Assembly: GCF_002575655.3 (NCBI RefSeq)
Contig: NC_053038.3
Location: 141,934,885-141,998,884, forward strand
Direction of reading: 5' to 3'
From: Aegilops tauschii subsp. strangulata
Lineage: Eukaryota; Streptophyta; Magnoliopsida; Poales; Poaceae
Length of the DNA stretch: 64,000 bases
The position numbers were made by a program, and so were the translations under genes. This document shows, in pieces, positions 31,701 to 42,300 of the stretch (positions are counted from its first letter, which is position 1; every line of letters starts with the position of its first letter). Below the pieces are notes generated by a model. The model ran no database searches. It saw nothing but the letters and a program-made list of their open reading frames with translations, and had not been told where the DNA came from.

Positions 31701-33157
31701 TGTAAGTGCATCTAGTGCCCCTTAGTGATTTTGGTGTATTGAAGACTTATAGGTTAAGAGACTAATGTGTTTGTCAGTATACACAGGTTCTATAAGTCTC
31801 TGGGTAGTTTGATATTTACGAAGAAAGTCGACCCCTAAAACATGAATGTCTTCAGTTGAAGACTTTGGTTTTCTTGAAGACTTTGAAAATGAGGAAATTG
31901 GTGTGCCCATGAAGATATTGATATCGATGCAAGGATTATGAAGCGTGAAGACTTTTGTTTTCGTAATTTCATTTTCTCTTTCTTGCGTCATAGGAAACAC
32001 CGTACTGTTAAAGGGGGTCGAGGTAAAACTAAGGAAATGTTTCCAAGTGATGCTCATCTCAAAGCCTACACATACCCAATCCTTCGAGTGAAGCCTTTGG
32101 AAATCTCATACAGTTCAGTCAAGTTCTTCAGTGACAGAGACGAAGATCTTCTGGTCTCTGTGGAATTTGTTCTGGCTGAGGAGTTAGGAATTCGCCATTG
32201 CAGATTACCTACAGTGAGGAATTTGAGAGCTCAAATTTCTGACCGTTGTTGTGCTATGCGCCAGGTGTCCCAAATATCTTATCCACCTAACGGTCATATC
32301 ATTGAAGGGCATTTATATCTTATCATGTCGGGGTGCTCCCCGGCTATAAATAGCCGCCCCTTTCAACCACTAGTTGGTTGGCTACTCCGAGAGAAACTGA
32401 CACTTGTCATTTAGAGCATCCCATCCTCCGAGGACTTTGAGAGAAAATCATCAGTGAGGAAAAACCCAAAACCCAAACACCTACAACCCAAAGTGATTGA
32501 GCATCACTGAAGAGATTGTTCCTGTGTGGAACCGACTCTTGTTACCTTTGAAAGATTGTGCATCTTCTAGACGGTTAGACGTCAAGGCCTAGAGCATCCA
32601 AGAGGAATTGTGGATCGCCGAGTGACCAAGTCTGTAAAGGTTTGGAAGTCACCTGAAGACTTACCACGAGTGATTGGGCGAGGTCTGTGTGACCTTAGCT
32701 CAAGGAGAATACAGTAAGGACTGCGTGTCCTTTGGTTTAAATACCAAGCTGCTCCAACCAGGCATACAACTGTCACAACAATTGGAACCGGTCTACCAAA
32801 TCATTGTCTTCACCGAGCTACTCGTTCTATTTCCTCAACCCTTTCATTTCCTCGCTCATGTGTTGATGAAACTGATCGTTGCTATTTGAAGACTTTGACT
32901 GAAGACTTTCTCGATTTCCTTAATCCTATTTCTTTAGTCATCTTGTCTTCTGCCTAGTTATCCTGTTTACACGCTACCTGTGCTCTGTGTATGTTTAATT
33001 TCATCATGATGACAATGCTACTATCTTGTTATGCATGCACCTGAGTACTTATTCCGCGTAGTTCGTCACTTAGCAAATTCCTCAAGTAGTATATCCTTAG
33101 TGAAGAATTTGTAAAAATTGCCTATTCACCCCCTCTAGTTGATATAACGCACTTTAA
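31701..33157 (+). repeat. 3' LTR of the Maximus-like Copia element
   Basis: It starts TGTAAGTGCATCTAGTGCC and ends GATATAACGCACTTTAA. A TATA box (GGCTATAAATAGCC) lies at about 32341-32353 and the leader contains GTGATTGGGCGAGGTCTGTG. I recognise the sequence as the Maximus LTR type. ORFs within it are chance ORFs. Confidence 0.8.
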
Positions 33158-33550
33158 GTGTTCTTATTGTGTGGTGTGGTGCGAGAGATGAAGGTAAATG
33201 GTCGCGGGAATAATTGGGGGCTGGGCGGCCTGGATTCTCGGGGCGTCCGCATGGCAGTTTTTGCAGTGGGTAACTGCATCATGGCGTCGTGCCTGGCGCA
33301 ACCGCATGCATAATGGCCGCACGAACGTACGTGATCGTGCGCCGGCCCCAAACACTCGCAGCACGCGTGGAGGGACGAGGGCAGAGCGCGCGGAGGGACG
33401 TGAGATTAGAGCGCGCGCGGCAGGACGTGAGAGTAGAGCGTGCCGCGGCCGCCTCAACCGCGAGCAACCACACACATAGAGCAGTTGAACACGGAGGGGG
33501 TCGTCTACAAGCCGGCCGGCAGATGCGATGCTGCATAGAGAGCGGCCGTG
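33158..33550 (+). other. GC-rich sequence without recognisable gene
   Basis: It is rich in CG dinucleotides (GAGCGCGCGCGGCAGG), unlike the methylation-depleted transposons around it. The overlapping ORFs on both strands give no protein I recognise. Confidence 0.4.
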
Positions 33551-33554
33551 TGCT

Positions 33555-33790
33555 ACTACCTCCGTCTTGGTCTATTAGTCCTTTTTATATTCTGTGCCAT
33601 ATTTTGACCTTAAATTTAACTAACAAAATGTTAATGCATGTTATAAAAATTATATAATTGGAAACTATGTTCAAATACGAATCTAACAATATAATCTTTG
33701 GCGACATGCATTCGTATTTTATTAGTTAAATCTCTAGTCAAAATTTGGCACAAAAATAGTAGGTAAATTAAATCGCAAACATTCTTTTAT
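33555..33790 (+). mobile_element. Stowaway-like MITE remnant
   Basis: It starts CTACCTCCGTCTTGGTCTAT after a TA. Its halves are inverted copies: TTTAACTAACAAAATGTTAATG and ATTAGTTAAATCTCTAGTCAAA with AATTTTGACC-type words. The right terminus (expected ...GACGGAGGGAG) has decayed beyond recognition. Confidence 0.55.
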
Positions 33791-34029
33791 TAACCGTATG
33801 TGTACGTGTCCTTTTATTCTCCTCTCGCACGTCTTGTCACCCTGCTATCGCAGACGGGTTCGAGCGCAAGCTTGAGCAACACGCGGGGGCGTTCTTTTGG
33901 CCAAACGGTGGCTCGAAGTGGTGCCAATGCATCGTCGGTGAGCCCGTTCCCGCACAAGCGCGCAGGTTCCCGTGCAAGCTTCCCGCCCGACTCGGTGAAA
34001 TCCCCCAAAATCTTAATGCTTACCAGCCT

Positions 34030-34038
34030 GCTATATAA
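34030..34038 (+). promoter_or_regulatory. TATA box of the broken gene at 34121
   Basis: GCTATATAAACCC lies about 90 bp before the ATG at 34121, with a pyrimidine-rich leader between. Confidence 0.5.
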
Positions 34039-34120
34039 ACCCTCACGCCCGACGAGTCATGCGTCGCATTTTCCCCTCCCTCCCTGTAGCTTATCTCATC
34101 TACTTCTCCCACAATCGCCA

Positions 34121-34788
34121 ATGGCACCGGTCCGTCGTTGTTGCTCAGCCACTCCACCGTCATCAGAGGACAGCTCCAGCTGGGAGGCTACACCGCGGCG
34201 GCGGCGCAGCCCCGGTGTAGTGTAGTGCGTGTGGCATCCCTGTTGGGTGTGCGCGGAACACCCACCACACGCTCCGCCGCCGCTGCCCAAAGATAGTTGT
34301 TGCCGGCTGCCATTGCCACCACCCCACCGTCTGCTGCCGTGGCCGCCACACCACCGCCGAAAGCCAGGGCCATCGCCGGCTCCGCTGCAGCGACCCGAAG
34401 GCGGGAGGTGGCCGTTGTGGCCGCCAGTCCACTGTCGGCCACTGTGGCCATCACCAGCTCTGCCACCAAGGCCCGAAGGCGGGAGGTGGTGGTCTTGGCC
34501 ACCACCCCATCATCGACTGCCGTGGCCGCCAGCCCACCGTCGACTACTGGGGTCATCACCCGCTCCGCCACCACTGCTAGAAGGCGGGAGGCGGAGGTGG
34601 ATGCCCCCACGCGCATCAGCGACCTTGCGCACTACATTGAGTTCCTGCGGGAGGAGGAGGAGCGCCTCGTTGAGCACGCAAAGAGCCTTACCACCGTTGT
34701 GGCCGCAGCACACGCCGCCGCAGAGGCGAGGAATCATGAGATCTACGAGTTGTCCCACCGCTTCGAGAGGGGTCGTCTGGAGCGGTAG
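34121..34788 (+). pseudogene. Unrecognised gene with Ala/Arg-rich internal repeats, broken
   Basis: A TATA box and ATG at 34121 start a short ORF (MAPVRRCCSATPPSSED) that stops at 34225. Another frame is open from 34297 to 34788. It shows three repeats of about 34 residues ending ATRRREVAVV, ATKARRREVVV and ATTARRREAEV. Then comes a charged helical segment RISDLAHYIEFLREEEERL, AAHAAAEARNHEIYELSHRF. The C-terminal part looks like real protein with a coiled coil. The stop and frame change between the halves indicate a pseudogene, or an intron not resolved here. I do not know the family. Confidence 0.5.
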
Positions 34789-35364
34789 AGGGCGTTCAAG
34801 GTGAGCATCGCTGAAGGTGCAGCAGCACCAGGAACCCTCTTGCAGTTGTCCAGCTCATCGGTAGGCTCCTCCTCCTCTACCTCTTACTGATCATGCTCGG
34901 CAGAGGAGAGGCTGCTGGAAGTAGTACAAATCCCCTCCATAGTAGTACTAGTATTTAGGGGCTATTTTGTTCAGTTCATCTGACTATAGATGTGGTTGAA
35001 CTGTAGTACGGACTTAAAATTAGCTAGTATATATAGTTGAACTAGCTATTTCAGTACGTGGTTGGCAACAATTGGGGAAAATTTTGGTTGGTTCAGCTAT
35101 CAAGTTGAACTATTTATACAAAGAACGACTGCTTAATCTATGAATAAAATCTATGCTTACTGAATTTTAGTTGCAAAATTAGATAGTGCTAGTGATTTTT
35201 AGCTGCAAATTTTGACAAATGGCAGGGTTACAAGGTTGACAAAGGGCAATGTTACTAGATCAACAAATTTCAATCTTTCCAGTTTGACAAATGGCAATAT
35301 CCCCAATATAACAGCTGCAAATTTGTCAAATTGTCTGTACATGGTTGCACACGGATCATCCAAA
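34789..35364 (+). other. AT-rich stretch without gene
   Basis: It contains degenerate short repeats of TTGACAAATGGCAAT/TTGACAAAGGGCAAT (35210-35310) and AGTTGAACTA words, but no coding sequence I can support. Confidence 0.5.
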
Positions 35365-35785
35365 AAACCCGTTTGCGTTGAAGGGATGTATAAACCCTGT
35401 GTGCCAGATTTTCTCTTGGTTTAGCGGCGAAGTCTCGCTATGCATACTGTATTCAATCTGAACCGTTTGCGTTGAAGAGATGTACAAATCCTGCACGGTA
35501 AATTTTCCCTTGTCTTACTAGGGAAGACCATAGCTCTCACTTTGCATATGGGTGTTCTATCTAAAAAGTTTGCGATCAAGAGCTGCACAAATCCTGCTCA
35601 GCACATTTTCCCTTGGCTTACTGGGGAAGCTGTCGGTTTGCATACGAGTGTTCTATCTAAAACGTGTGTGATCAAGAGCTGCACAAATCCTGCTTTGCAC
35701 ATTTTCCCTTGGCTTCCTGTGGAAGCTGTCGATTTGCATACGGGCGTTCTATCAAAAACGTTTGCGATGAGTGTTTTATATTTTA
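35365..35785 (+). repeat. 96-bp tandem repeat, four to five copies
   Basis: Units begin with AAAACGTTTGCGATCAAGAG or a variant at about 35366, 35461, 35563, 35659 and 35755 (partial). The third and fourth are exactly 96 bp and contain CTGCACAAATCCTGCT, CACATTTTCCCTTGGCTT and TTTGCATACG. The CGTTTGCGAT word resembles CACTA subterminal motifs near 29800, so it might be a subterminal array of an otherwise lost element. Confidence 0.85.
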
Positions 35786-35934
35786 AAACCATTGATGATC
35801 TTTTAAAGAAAATTGTTTGATAAGTATATATAGTCAGAGAGAAAAAAGCAAGTTCATTCAAACCATATCTTTCATTCAGTCACACTGCGAATTTATATTC
35901 AGACGATCGAGATGCAGTATTAACCCCCAAAAAA

Positions 35935-36504
35935 CTAATTCCAGTAGTAGCGGAGGCGGCGTGCCGCGCCGGTGTTGTCATTGTCGTCCTCTGGGACGAC
36001 GTTGTTGAAGTCTTCAAGGCAGCACATAATGTTATTCACTATGTCGTTGCGCGATCGATGGGCAGGGTGCGGGAGGACGACAACTCGCGGCGCTGCAAGG
36101 TAGCGGTCAACGGCGACATCCCATGCCGCTGAGGGGGGCGCGCTCACGGGCACGGGCGGTGGGTGCAGGCAAACGCACGTGATCGGCGTCGCAGTGGGTG
36201 CAGGGGCGAGCACGGGCACGGGCGCGTACACGAGCTCGCGTGGGTCCACGGAGACCTTGCTAACGCCCGCGGCTTCCAGCTCTGCGATATTGCTCAGCGA
36301 CCAGCCCGTCAATGCTATGGGGATGGTCGCTGGCGCGGGCGCAAGGATGGGAGCTGGGATGGGAGCGGGGGCAGCAACCATCGTGGCCAGCTCATTCAGG
36401 TCCATGTCCATGAGGCCCCATTCCTCCTTACTTTCTATATCGTCTGGCTTGGAGTCGACTTCGCCAAACTGGAAGACTAGTGGCAGATGATCCTTCTGCG
36501 CCAT
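35935..36504 (-). CDS. Intact hypothetical protein, 189 aa, Ala/Pro-rich
   Basis: A single open frame runs from an ATG at 36504 in a favourable context (ACACCATGG) to a TAG at 35935-35937. The N-terminus is acidic (MAQKDHLPLVFQFGEVDSK, then EEWGLMDMDLNELATM). The middle is built of Ala-Pro-Ile/Val repeats (APAPIPAPILAPAPA), with TGWSLSNIAELEAAGV and SVDPRELVYAP between. The C-terminus reads NDIVNNIMCCLEDFNNVVPE. I see no signal peptide, membrane span or catalytic motif, and do not recognise the family. Being unbroken is unusual in this window and supports a real or recently active gene. The pieces of gene sequence around it suggest a gene island or captured fragments. Confidence 0.5.
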   Translation of the reverse strand: MAQKDHLPLVFQFGEVDSKPDDIESKEEWGLMDMDLNELATMVAAPAPIPAPILAPAPATIPIALTGWSLSNIAELEAAGVSKVSVDPRELVYAPVPVLAPAPTATPITCVCLHPPPVPVSAPPSAAWDVAVDRYLAAPRVVVLPHPAHRSRNDIVNNIMCCLEDFNNVVPEDDNDNTGAARRLRYYWN

Positions 36505-36802
36505 GGTGTTGGTGGAGGTCTACGGGAGGGGAATGGGAGGTGAACAGTAAGGCCGCCCATATTAAACAGCGGCTCGGGCGCCATCAATGGAGAGGATGCG
36601 AGCAAGGCAGGCGGCCATGGAAGTCAAAGGGCTTGCTTCCCAGTGAGCCTGCGCAGCGTACAACTAGCATGCTTCCGGTGAGCCTACGCACTGGAGGACA
36701 GCTTGCATGCCTCCTGGTCAGCCTGCACTCGCACGCCTCCCGTCTACTCAAGGAGTTGTCTGCATGGCACCTCCCGTGATTGGTTAATAGAACGCACATG
36801 AT
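36505..36802. other. Upstream region of the minus-strand ORF
   Basis: It contains repeated words (CTTCCGGTGAGCCTACGCA and TTCCCAGTGAGCCTGCGCA) forming a short local duplication. No clear TATA box was found on the minus strand. Confidence 0.35.
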
Positions 36803-37020
36803 TTAAATTATACAAAGGTTATCCATTCTCAGAGTCGAAGACACTAGATGAAGAGCACATCATGTACGCAGCAACGGATGCCTACCTTTGTTTAAATATC
36901 TACAAGGGTTGGATGAAGAAGCAGAGCCCAGTGTCCGGTTCAAGCAAAGAAGTGTCAGCAAAGAGAAAGAGGAAGAGGGACGAGGACGAAGTCGAGGACA
37001 TGGACAAGGACTCCGAATAA
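36803..37020 (+). pseudogene. Last exon of a 3'-5' exonuclease (WRN/RNase D-like) gene
   Basis: The frame opens after a TGA and reads FKLYKGYPFSESKTLDEEHI, MYAATDAYLCLNIYKGWM and a highly charged tail KRKRKRDEDEVEDMDKDSE, ending in TAA at 37018-37020. YAATDAY provides the Tyr-x-x-x-Asp of exonuclease motif III of the DEDDy family, in its usual place near the domain end, followed by a helix. Large families of such Werner-like exonucleases exist in grasses. Motifs I and II are missing: the sequence upstream belongs to the opposite-strand gene. It is therefore a truncated or captured fragment, unless the earlier exons lie elsewhere. Confidence 0.55.
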
Positions 37021-37390
37021 GGTGGCAGTGCCGTTGCTCATGCTGGTTCTACTACAGTGTCAAGCGGACTAGTTGCTTAGTTTTATTTCAGGGGTGTGTT
37101 GTGCTGAGCCCCTAGCAGAACTATGTTATGTTCTTTCTCGTTATTTGAACTCTTTAGTAGTACGTACTAGTATGTCTTACTATTGTTCTTCTTGTAGTTA
37201 GTACTACTACTCATCTCTTCGCATTCCTACTGTACTTAATATGTACTGGTAGTATAATTTGGGTCAGTTGATTTGTGAAAGAAGAAGTTCGCTGGAGTGA
37301 AGGAAGAAGACGGCAGAGAAGCTACCCCCGTAGTATCTATATTAGGGTGGCAGGGTGCCCATGATCTATCTTATGAGTGTTGGGTGTGGA
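37021..37390 (+). other. 3' flank of the exonuclease fragment
   Basis: AT-rich sequence with several TAGTAGTACGTACTAGTATG-like words. I see no coding sequence. Confidence 0.4.
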
Positions 37391-37852
37391 ATGCAGTTCG
37401 CCGGAAAAAATGGATCGTGCCTGGGGTTAAACGGATGGCAGGAGTGGGGGAGCATGGCGGTGGCAGGACGTTCAGGGGAGGCCGAGGCGGTGGCGGCAGG
37501 CGGTCAGGCCTATGGCGGGCTGGCGGCTCAATGGTTGAGAGAGAAGATGAGCAGTGCATCATTTTCTGAGGATGAAGAAGCCCTTCTGGCCGTCTATGTT
37601 GCATCCAACGACTCACAAGAGTCGACTGACCCAAATTATTCCTTCAGATTGCATGATCCACGTGGCATTGAATGTCTCAAAGGTAGATTCCATGTCCGCA
37701 CCCCGTTTGCGGGCGCGGCCGGCTTCTGCCGTGATAGCCACCATGCGAGCCTCCTCCGCGCGGGCGGAGACGACAATGACAGGCTAACTCCTCCTCGTCG
37801 GCATGCTGGAGCACGCGCTCGTACTCCTCCTCTTCGTATGCTGCGGGCATAG
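37391..37852 (+). CDS. Possible ORF, 153 aa, unrecognised
   Basis: An ATG at 37391 opens a frame that runs to 37852. It is Gly/Ala-rich at first (MAVAGRSGEAEAVAAGGQAY), then reads EKMSSASFSEDEEALLAVYV and STDPNYSFRLHDPRGIECLK, which looks protein-like. The last 17 codons run into the left arm of the inverted repeat. The part from about 37690 could equally be read on the minus strand (VSARAEEARMVAITAEAGRA). No family recognised, and the ORF may be accidental. Confidence 0.25.
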   Translation: MQFAGKNGSCLGLNGWQEWGSMAVAGRSGEAEAVAAGGQAYGGLAAQWLREKMSSASFSEDEEALLAVYVASNDSQESTDPNYSFRLHDPRGIECLKGRFHVRTPFAGAAGFCRDSHHASLLRAGGDDNDRLTPPRRHAGARARTPPLRMLRA

Positions 37853-38068
37853 ACGTGGCTCGACCTGCTCACGTGCTTGGCAGCGAGGCGTCATCGCGAG
37901 GAGGGACTGCAGACGACGGTACTGCAGAGGATCTCAACCCCTCCCCCGCTCACGTCGTCTACAGTCCCTCCTCGCGATGACGCCTCGCTGCCAAGCACGT
38001 GAGCAAGTCGAGCCACGTCTATGCCCGTAGTGTACGAAGAGGAGGAGGACGAGCGCGTGCTCCAGCAT
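37802..38068. repeat. Nearly perfect inverted repeat, arms about 115 bp, loop 36 bp
   Basis: The left arm 37802-37917 and the right arm 37954-38068 are reverse complements with about six mismatches. Each carries GGCAGCGAGGCGTCATCGCG or its complement, and GGGCATAGACGTGGCTCGA or its complement. Weaker pairing extends outward to about 37782 and 38087. The transcript would form a long hairpin. The arms contain a coding-like word on one strand (EEEYERVLQHADEEELA), so they may derive from an exon duplicated head to head. Confidence 0.92.
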
Positions 38069-38087
38069 GTCGAGAGGAGGAGCTAGT

Positions 38088-39082
38088 GTGTCCCACATGG
38101 CAGCGATAGTACTGCACCGTACAGTACTGCAGCGACTGTATGTATGCGCAACAGCGGCGGCGGCATATGGATGAGTGCGCTTATAGGAGCTTGGTAATAG
38201 GGTTGGTCAAACTTAAAAGAACACCATACTAATACGTAATCCTTTGCAAGTGCATGCATCACGGCCTCGCTTATACACCACATTAGTTAGCACAACATCA
38301 ATATGGAATCCTGTGCAAGCGCGTGCACCACGGCCGCGCGGTCGATCGAAAGGTGTGTCATGGTGTCGCACTAGAAGGATGTCGATTGAACCTTTTTGTG
38401 TGTGTGTGTGAAAACAATCCTCGAATATTACTCTATTTTTTTGCTGGAAAAATTCTTCACGCTACAATATTTCTATATATTTGTATTTAGCTTCAGCTCG
38501 TGATTATTTGGATTTGGACGTTTTAGGTGCCCCCTACAAAAAAAATTAATAGTGATTCTGTGTGTGTAACAGAAAGAGAGCGCGTGTATGTGTCTATATG
38601 TGTGTTGTGGCGGAAGGGCAATATGGAGATGGTATGCGTGTGATAGTCATAGAAAGGTGTGAATGTGCATATGATCATGTATGAGTGAGACATAGATATG
38701 CCGAGATGTTGTGTATACATTAGAGAACAGTCTTTTTTTTGTGTTTTTTGTGTGTGTGACAGAGAGAGGAGCATCCATAACACAATATCTGTCTCTCTCG
38801 ATTCGACGTCCCTCACACAATCGCATGTAACACATGCATCAACGCACTGACACCCTCACCCAACCCCTGGTTGCCTCAAGGCCCCCACATCGCTCTCTAT
38901 CTCGCACACACAATCTCTTCGTGAAAACCCTATTTGGAATGCATGTACCTCTCCGTCACATACACACCATGTACCAAGCACACACATTTATCTCTCACTA
39001 TGTCTCTTTGCCTCGCAAACACACTCCCCATAGTCCTCTCTTTGTATCCCGCACACGAACTCTCTATTTATTAAAATACATT
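38088..39082. other. Low-complexity region with microsatellites
   Basis: It holds a (TG)n run at 38397-38410, further TGTG-rich and GAGAGA stretches at 38560-38780, and a complementary CA-rich part at 38880-39050. A short duplication (TGCAAGTGCATGCATCACGG and TGCAAGCGCGTGCACCACGG) lies near 38250 and 38315. I see no gene. Confidence 0.5.
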
Positions 39083-39325
39083 AAAACTGTGCAACTTTCC
39101 AGCCCTCTGAGGCCATCAGGTCTGTGGCCGTCCGATCTTCAATTTCAGGCATTTTCGACCGTTAGATTTGAAGTGAGTCGCACCAAATCAGCCTTCGTTC
39201 GCTAAAACTATGCAACTCTCCCGTCCTCTCAGGCCATCAGCGTCCGTGGCCATCCAATCTTTAATTTCAAGCATTTTTGACCGTAAGATTTGATGTGAAT
39301 CGCACCTAATCGGCCTTCGTTCGCT
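39083..39325 (+). repeat. Tandem duplication, 121-bp period
   Basis: Two copies start AAAACTGTGCAACT (39083) and AAAACTATGCAACT (39204). Both contain CTCAGGCCATCAG-type and TGACCGTTAGATTTGA-type words and end GCCTTCGTTCGCTA. GACCGTTAGATT-type words are common in plant promoters. Confidence 0.85.
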
Positions 39326-42300
39326 ATTAACGAGCGCGAACTGTGTGAGCCGCTGCTCCGATCGCTTTTTGGGTTGTCTGGGGTTAAATTGGGCCTCATG
39401 GGCCTGTAGCAGCCTCCCCTAAGCCATTCATTTCGCTAGGTCGCACGTCTCCCCCTTTCGCGTGGTGGCTCTTCCCATGGCGGTCAACCTCTGTCGCGCT
39501 CATCCCCATTCATGTACACTGATGGGATCCTGCTTCCCACTGCGCAAGGGCGCCGGTACGGTAGCCTCCCACAACCTGGCTTAGATTTCGGACGGCACCA
39601 CAACTTCGGCTGGGGGCCTCAAGCATCGGCGGTGACAACGGCAGCGAACCATCGCTTGTCGGTTGGATTCCACTTGCCGGTGATTGAGGAAATAAATCGC
39701 CATGCCACTCTTCAGCGGCTACTACTTGCAGGTCTGTTACCACTCCGTGCTCTTCCATTCCTCTGCCCGCGTTATTGATGCTATTCTTTCTCCTCCCAAA
39801 ATGATGCAGGTGATCTAGGTTGACTGACTCATGTGTGCTTCCAAGCTAGGATTAGCAGTTCCAGTATAATTTTTGCCTTTGGATTGTAAGTAAACTCCGT
39901 TTGGATGAGCATCCTTTTCCATTGACTAATAATAGCCAATCCAGATTTGTTTGATCTGTTTGCATTTTCTGGTATATACTTTACATATAGAGGTTCTCGG
40001 TGTACGTATAGGACCAGTAATATAATAGTTCTAGAAATTCTGTAGCCGTCTGCTATTGCAAGATAATGGATTCAGGAGAGCCAATTCTAATTGGGATAAT
40101 TAAAATAGGCAGAAGGCATTACTAATCTTGACATGAAGAATCACATTATTCTGATATGTCCATGATATTTTAGTGCTCACTTTATTTTACTGATGTTCCA
40201 ATTTTAGCAGTATGCAGTAATATCATATACTCTAGACCAAATTTGAATTTACCACATGACATGTGCTTTGCAGGATAAATCGGAGAACATCTTTGATGCT
40301 CCTTTGATAGAATATAATGAGAACAACATGATATGTAAGGCATGTACTACATGGATCTTGATTCGGAATTCAGCAAAACAACTCTATTGAGTACCTGCAA
40401 TAAAATAGTAAATTGTTGTTCATGATCCTACAGTTTCTGAAGTCAAAAGTAGCAGTGTTTCATCTAATTGTATCCTTCAAAGCTAATAGAGTCCTTCATA
40501 ATCTTTTTTGGGTGTGGTCTCTATTAGTCACTATGTATTCGCTGAGATTCTTTCATTTTGTTGAAGCTGTATGTGCATCTGCTTTTGTCCGTGCCATGGT
40601 AGGCGGCGCTGGATCATCTATGTTGAGGATGGCTTCACCGACTTGTGCATCGTCTGAGCTCTGTTTCCCTTTCCTAGGGTTTAACAAAATCGCATTTGTT
40701 ATTCGTCAAGAGGAGGCCCACATGCAGCAAGGTATGGCAATGCAAAATCAATGCATGGCTTGTTCGGGACATTACAGTTCGAAGGACATGCAAATGTTTG
40801 ATTCTCCATGTACAGTGTCAATCAACTGTTGATTGCAGGAGCAAGGTGTACGAAAAAAAATTGGAACCAAGATACTCATCTGGAGTTTAGTGTTTTATTG
40901 CATCAACATAACAATTCGCTGTCTTATTGCAGGTAAACAATAGTGTTCGTTTGCTGCATTCAGAATCAAGATCTATGTATTACATGCCTTGCGTATTGTA
41001 TGTTGTTGTCATTATACTCTATCAAAGGACCATCTAAGTTGTTCTCTGATTTATGAATTTTCTCTACAGGGATACTGGCTACTTCCCCTTTCTTCCTCTG
41101 CCATCTTCCCAGCAACCATGGTTCCCATACCACTGCTCATTGCAAGGTTCCGTCTGCCTTCCCTCTCACTCTCACAGGAACGCTCACTGGCAGCACACAG
41201 GCCTTTCCTGACAGTGCCATGGCACCTCTCTGTAGGTGAGCGACACTGCCATTTCCTTCCAAGTGTGCCATATTTTCTTTTTTAAGTTATTACATGCTGA
41301 TTTACAGGTTGGTTTAGTCTATTGTATCATGCCTCTAATTCTGCTCCATGCTCAAGTCAACATGACACTTCTTCCCCCAAATTTTTTCTCGAATTATTCT
41401 ATGTTAGTTCGGTTTGTCCTATCAGGCCGAATGAGCTGTCCACATCTCCATGTACAAAGGGTTAGTATACATCTACATAATCAGATGCTGGAGGAAATGT
41501 AGCATAATATATCTAATCATATTATATGCTTTACTTACAATGGTGCCTGCTCAGTGTAGCCATTTACTCATGAAATGTAACGTTTCTTTTTACAGAAAAT
41601 AGACAAGATGGGGACAACAAATTTTCTTTCTCCCAATTCTGGCACCCCCATCAATTGCTTAATTTTTCATTACAATTTTAATGTCAATATTTTTCCTTAA
41701 GAAATTTTGCTAACCGTGGCTTCATTGCTAATCAGTTTATGGTTCATGTACTTGCCCAAAACATAATGTTTAGTTGTAGTTGAGCAAACACAACTAGATC
41801 GTGTTAATGCATAAGTGAAATCAACAGTCTTGAGGAACCTAAAATCTAAGGTATATATGCACTGCGATATGTTTTACTATCCTCCTGTTAAATTCCAAGG
41901 TCTTTATCTTGAGGATCATTGTATATTGGTATTTTGTTGCTCTTTCACTAGAAGATGATGCCAACTTGTTTTCTAATTTGTATATGATAAAACTGCAACA
42001 TGTCATAAAAAGCAGGTTTGGAAGAATGGTATTTTTTAAAGCAAGTTTGGAAGAATGGTATTTATCTAAATTACGGACAACAAATGCCAGAATGGAATAA
42101 AAAGTAAATATTCATTAACACTTGAACACATTTGTTGGAATATAGTGGTTGCTGTATGATCTTGAAGCATGTATTGCATTGTAACAATACAAGGCACGTG
42201 CTACTGTTTGACATGTGATCTTACATTGGTATTATTATCCCTGATTTTCTTTTAGCGACTACTATATGATCTTTGAAGTATCTAATCCAACGTTTATGGA

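Larger units (their letters stand above)
30431..33157 (+). mobile_element. 3' part of a Maximus/Sirevirus-like Copia element
   Basis: It contains the end of an additional ORF downstream of pol, repeated polypurine tracts and a 1457-bp 3' LTR. The left edge is the insertion point of CACTA-like element 3. The extra 3' ORF and multiple GGGGGAGA tracts are hallmarks of the SIRE/Maximus branch of Ty1/Copia. Gag-pol must lie left of the window. Confidence 0.8.

Noticed and set aside
38566..39080. ORFs rich in His/Thr/Ser on both strands.
   Set aside because: They follow TG/CA microsatellite-like sequence and have no protein-like pattern.
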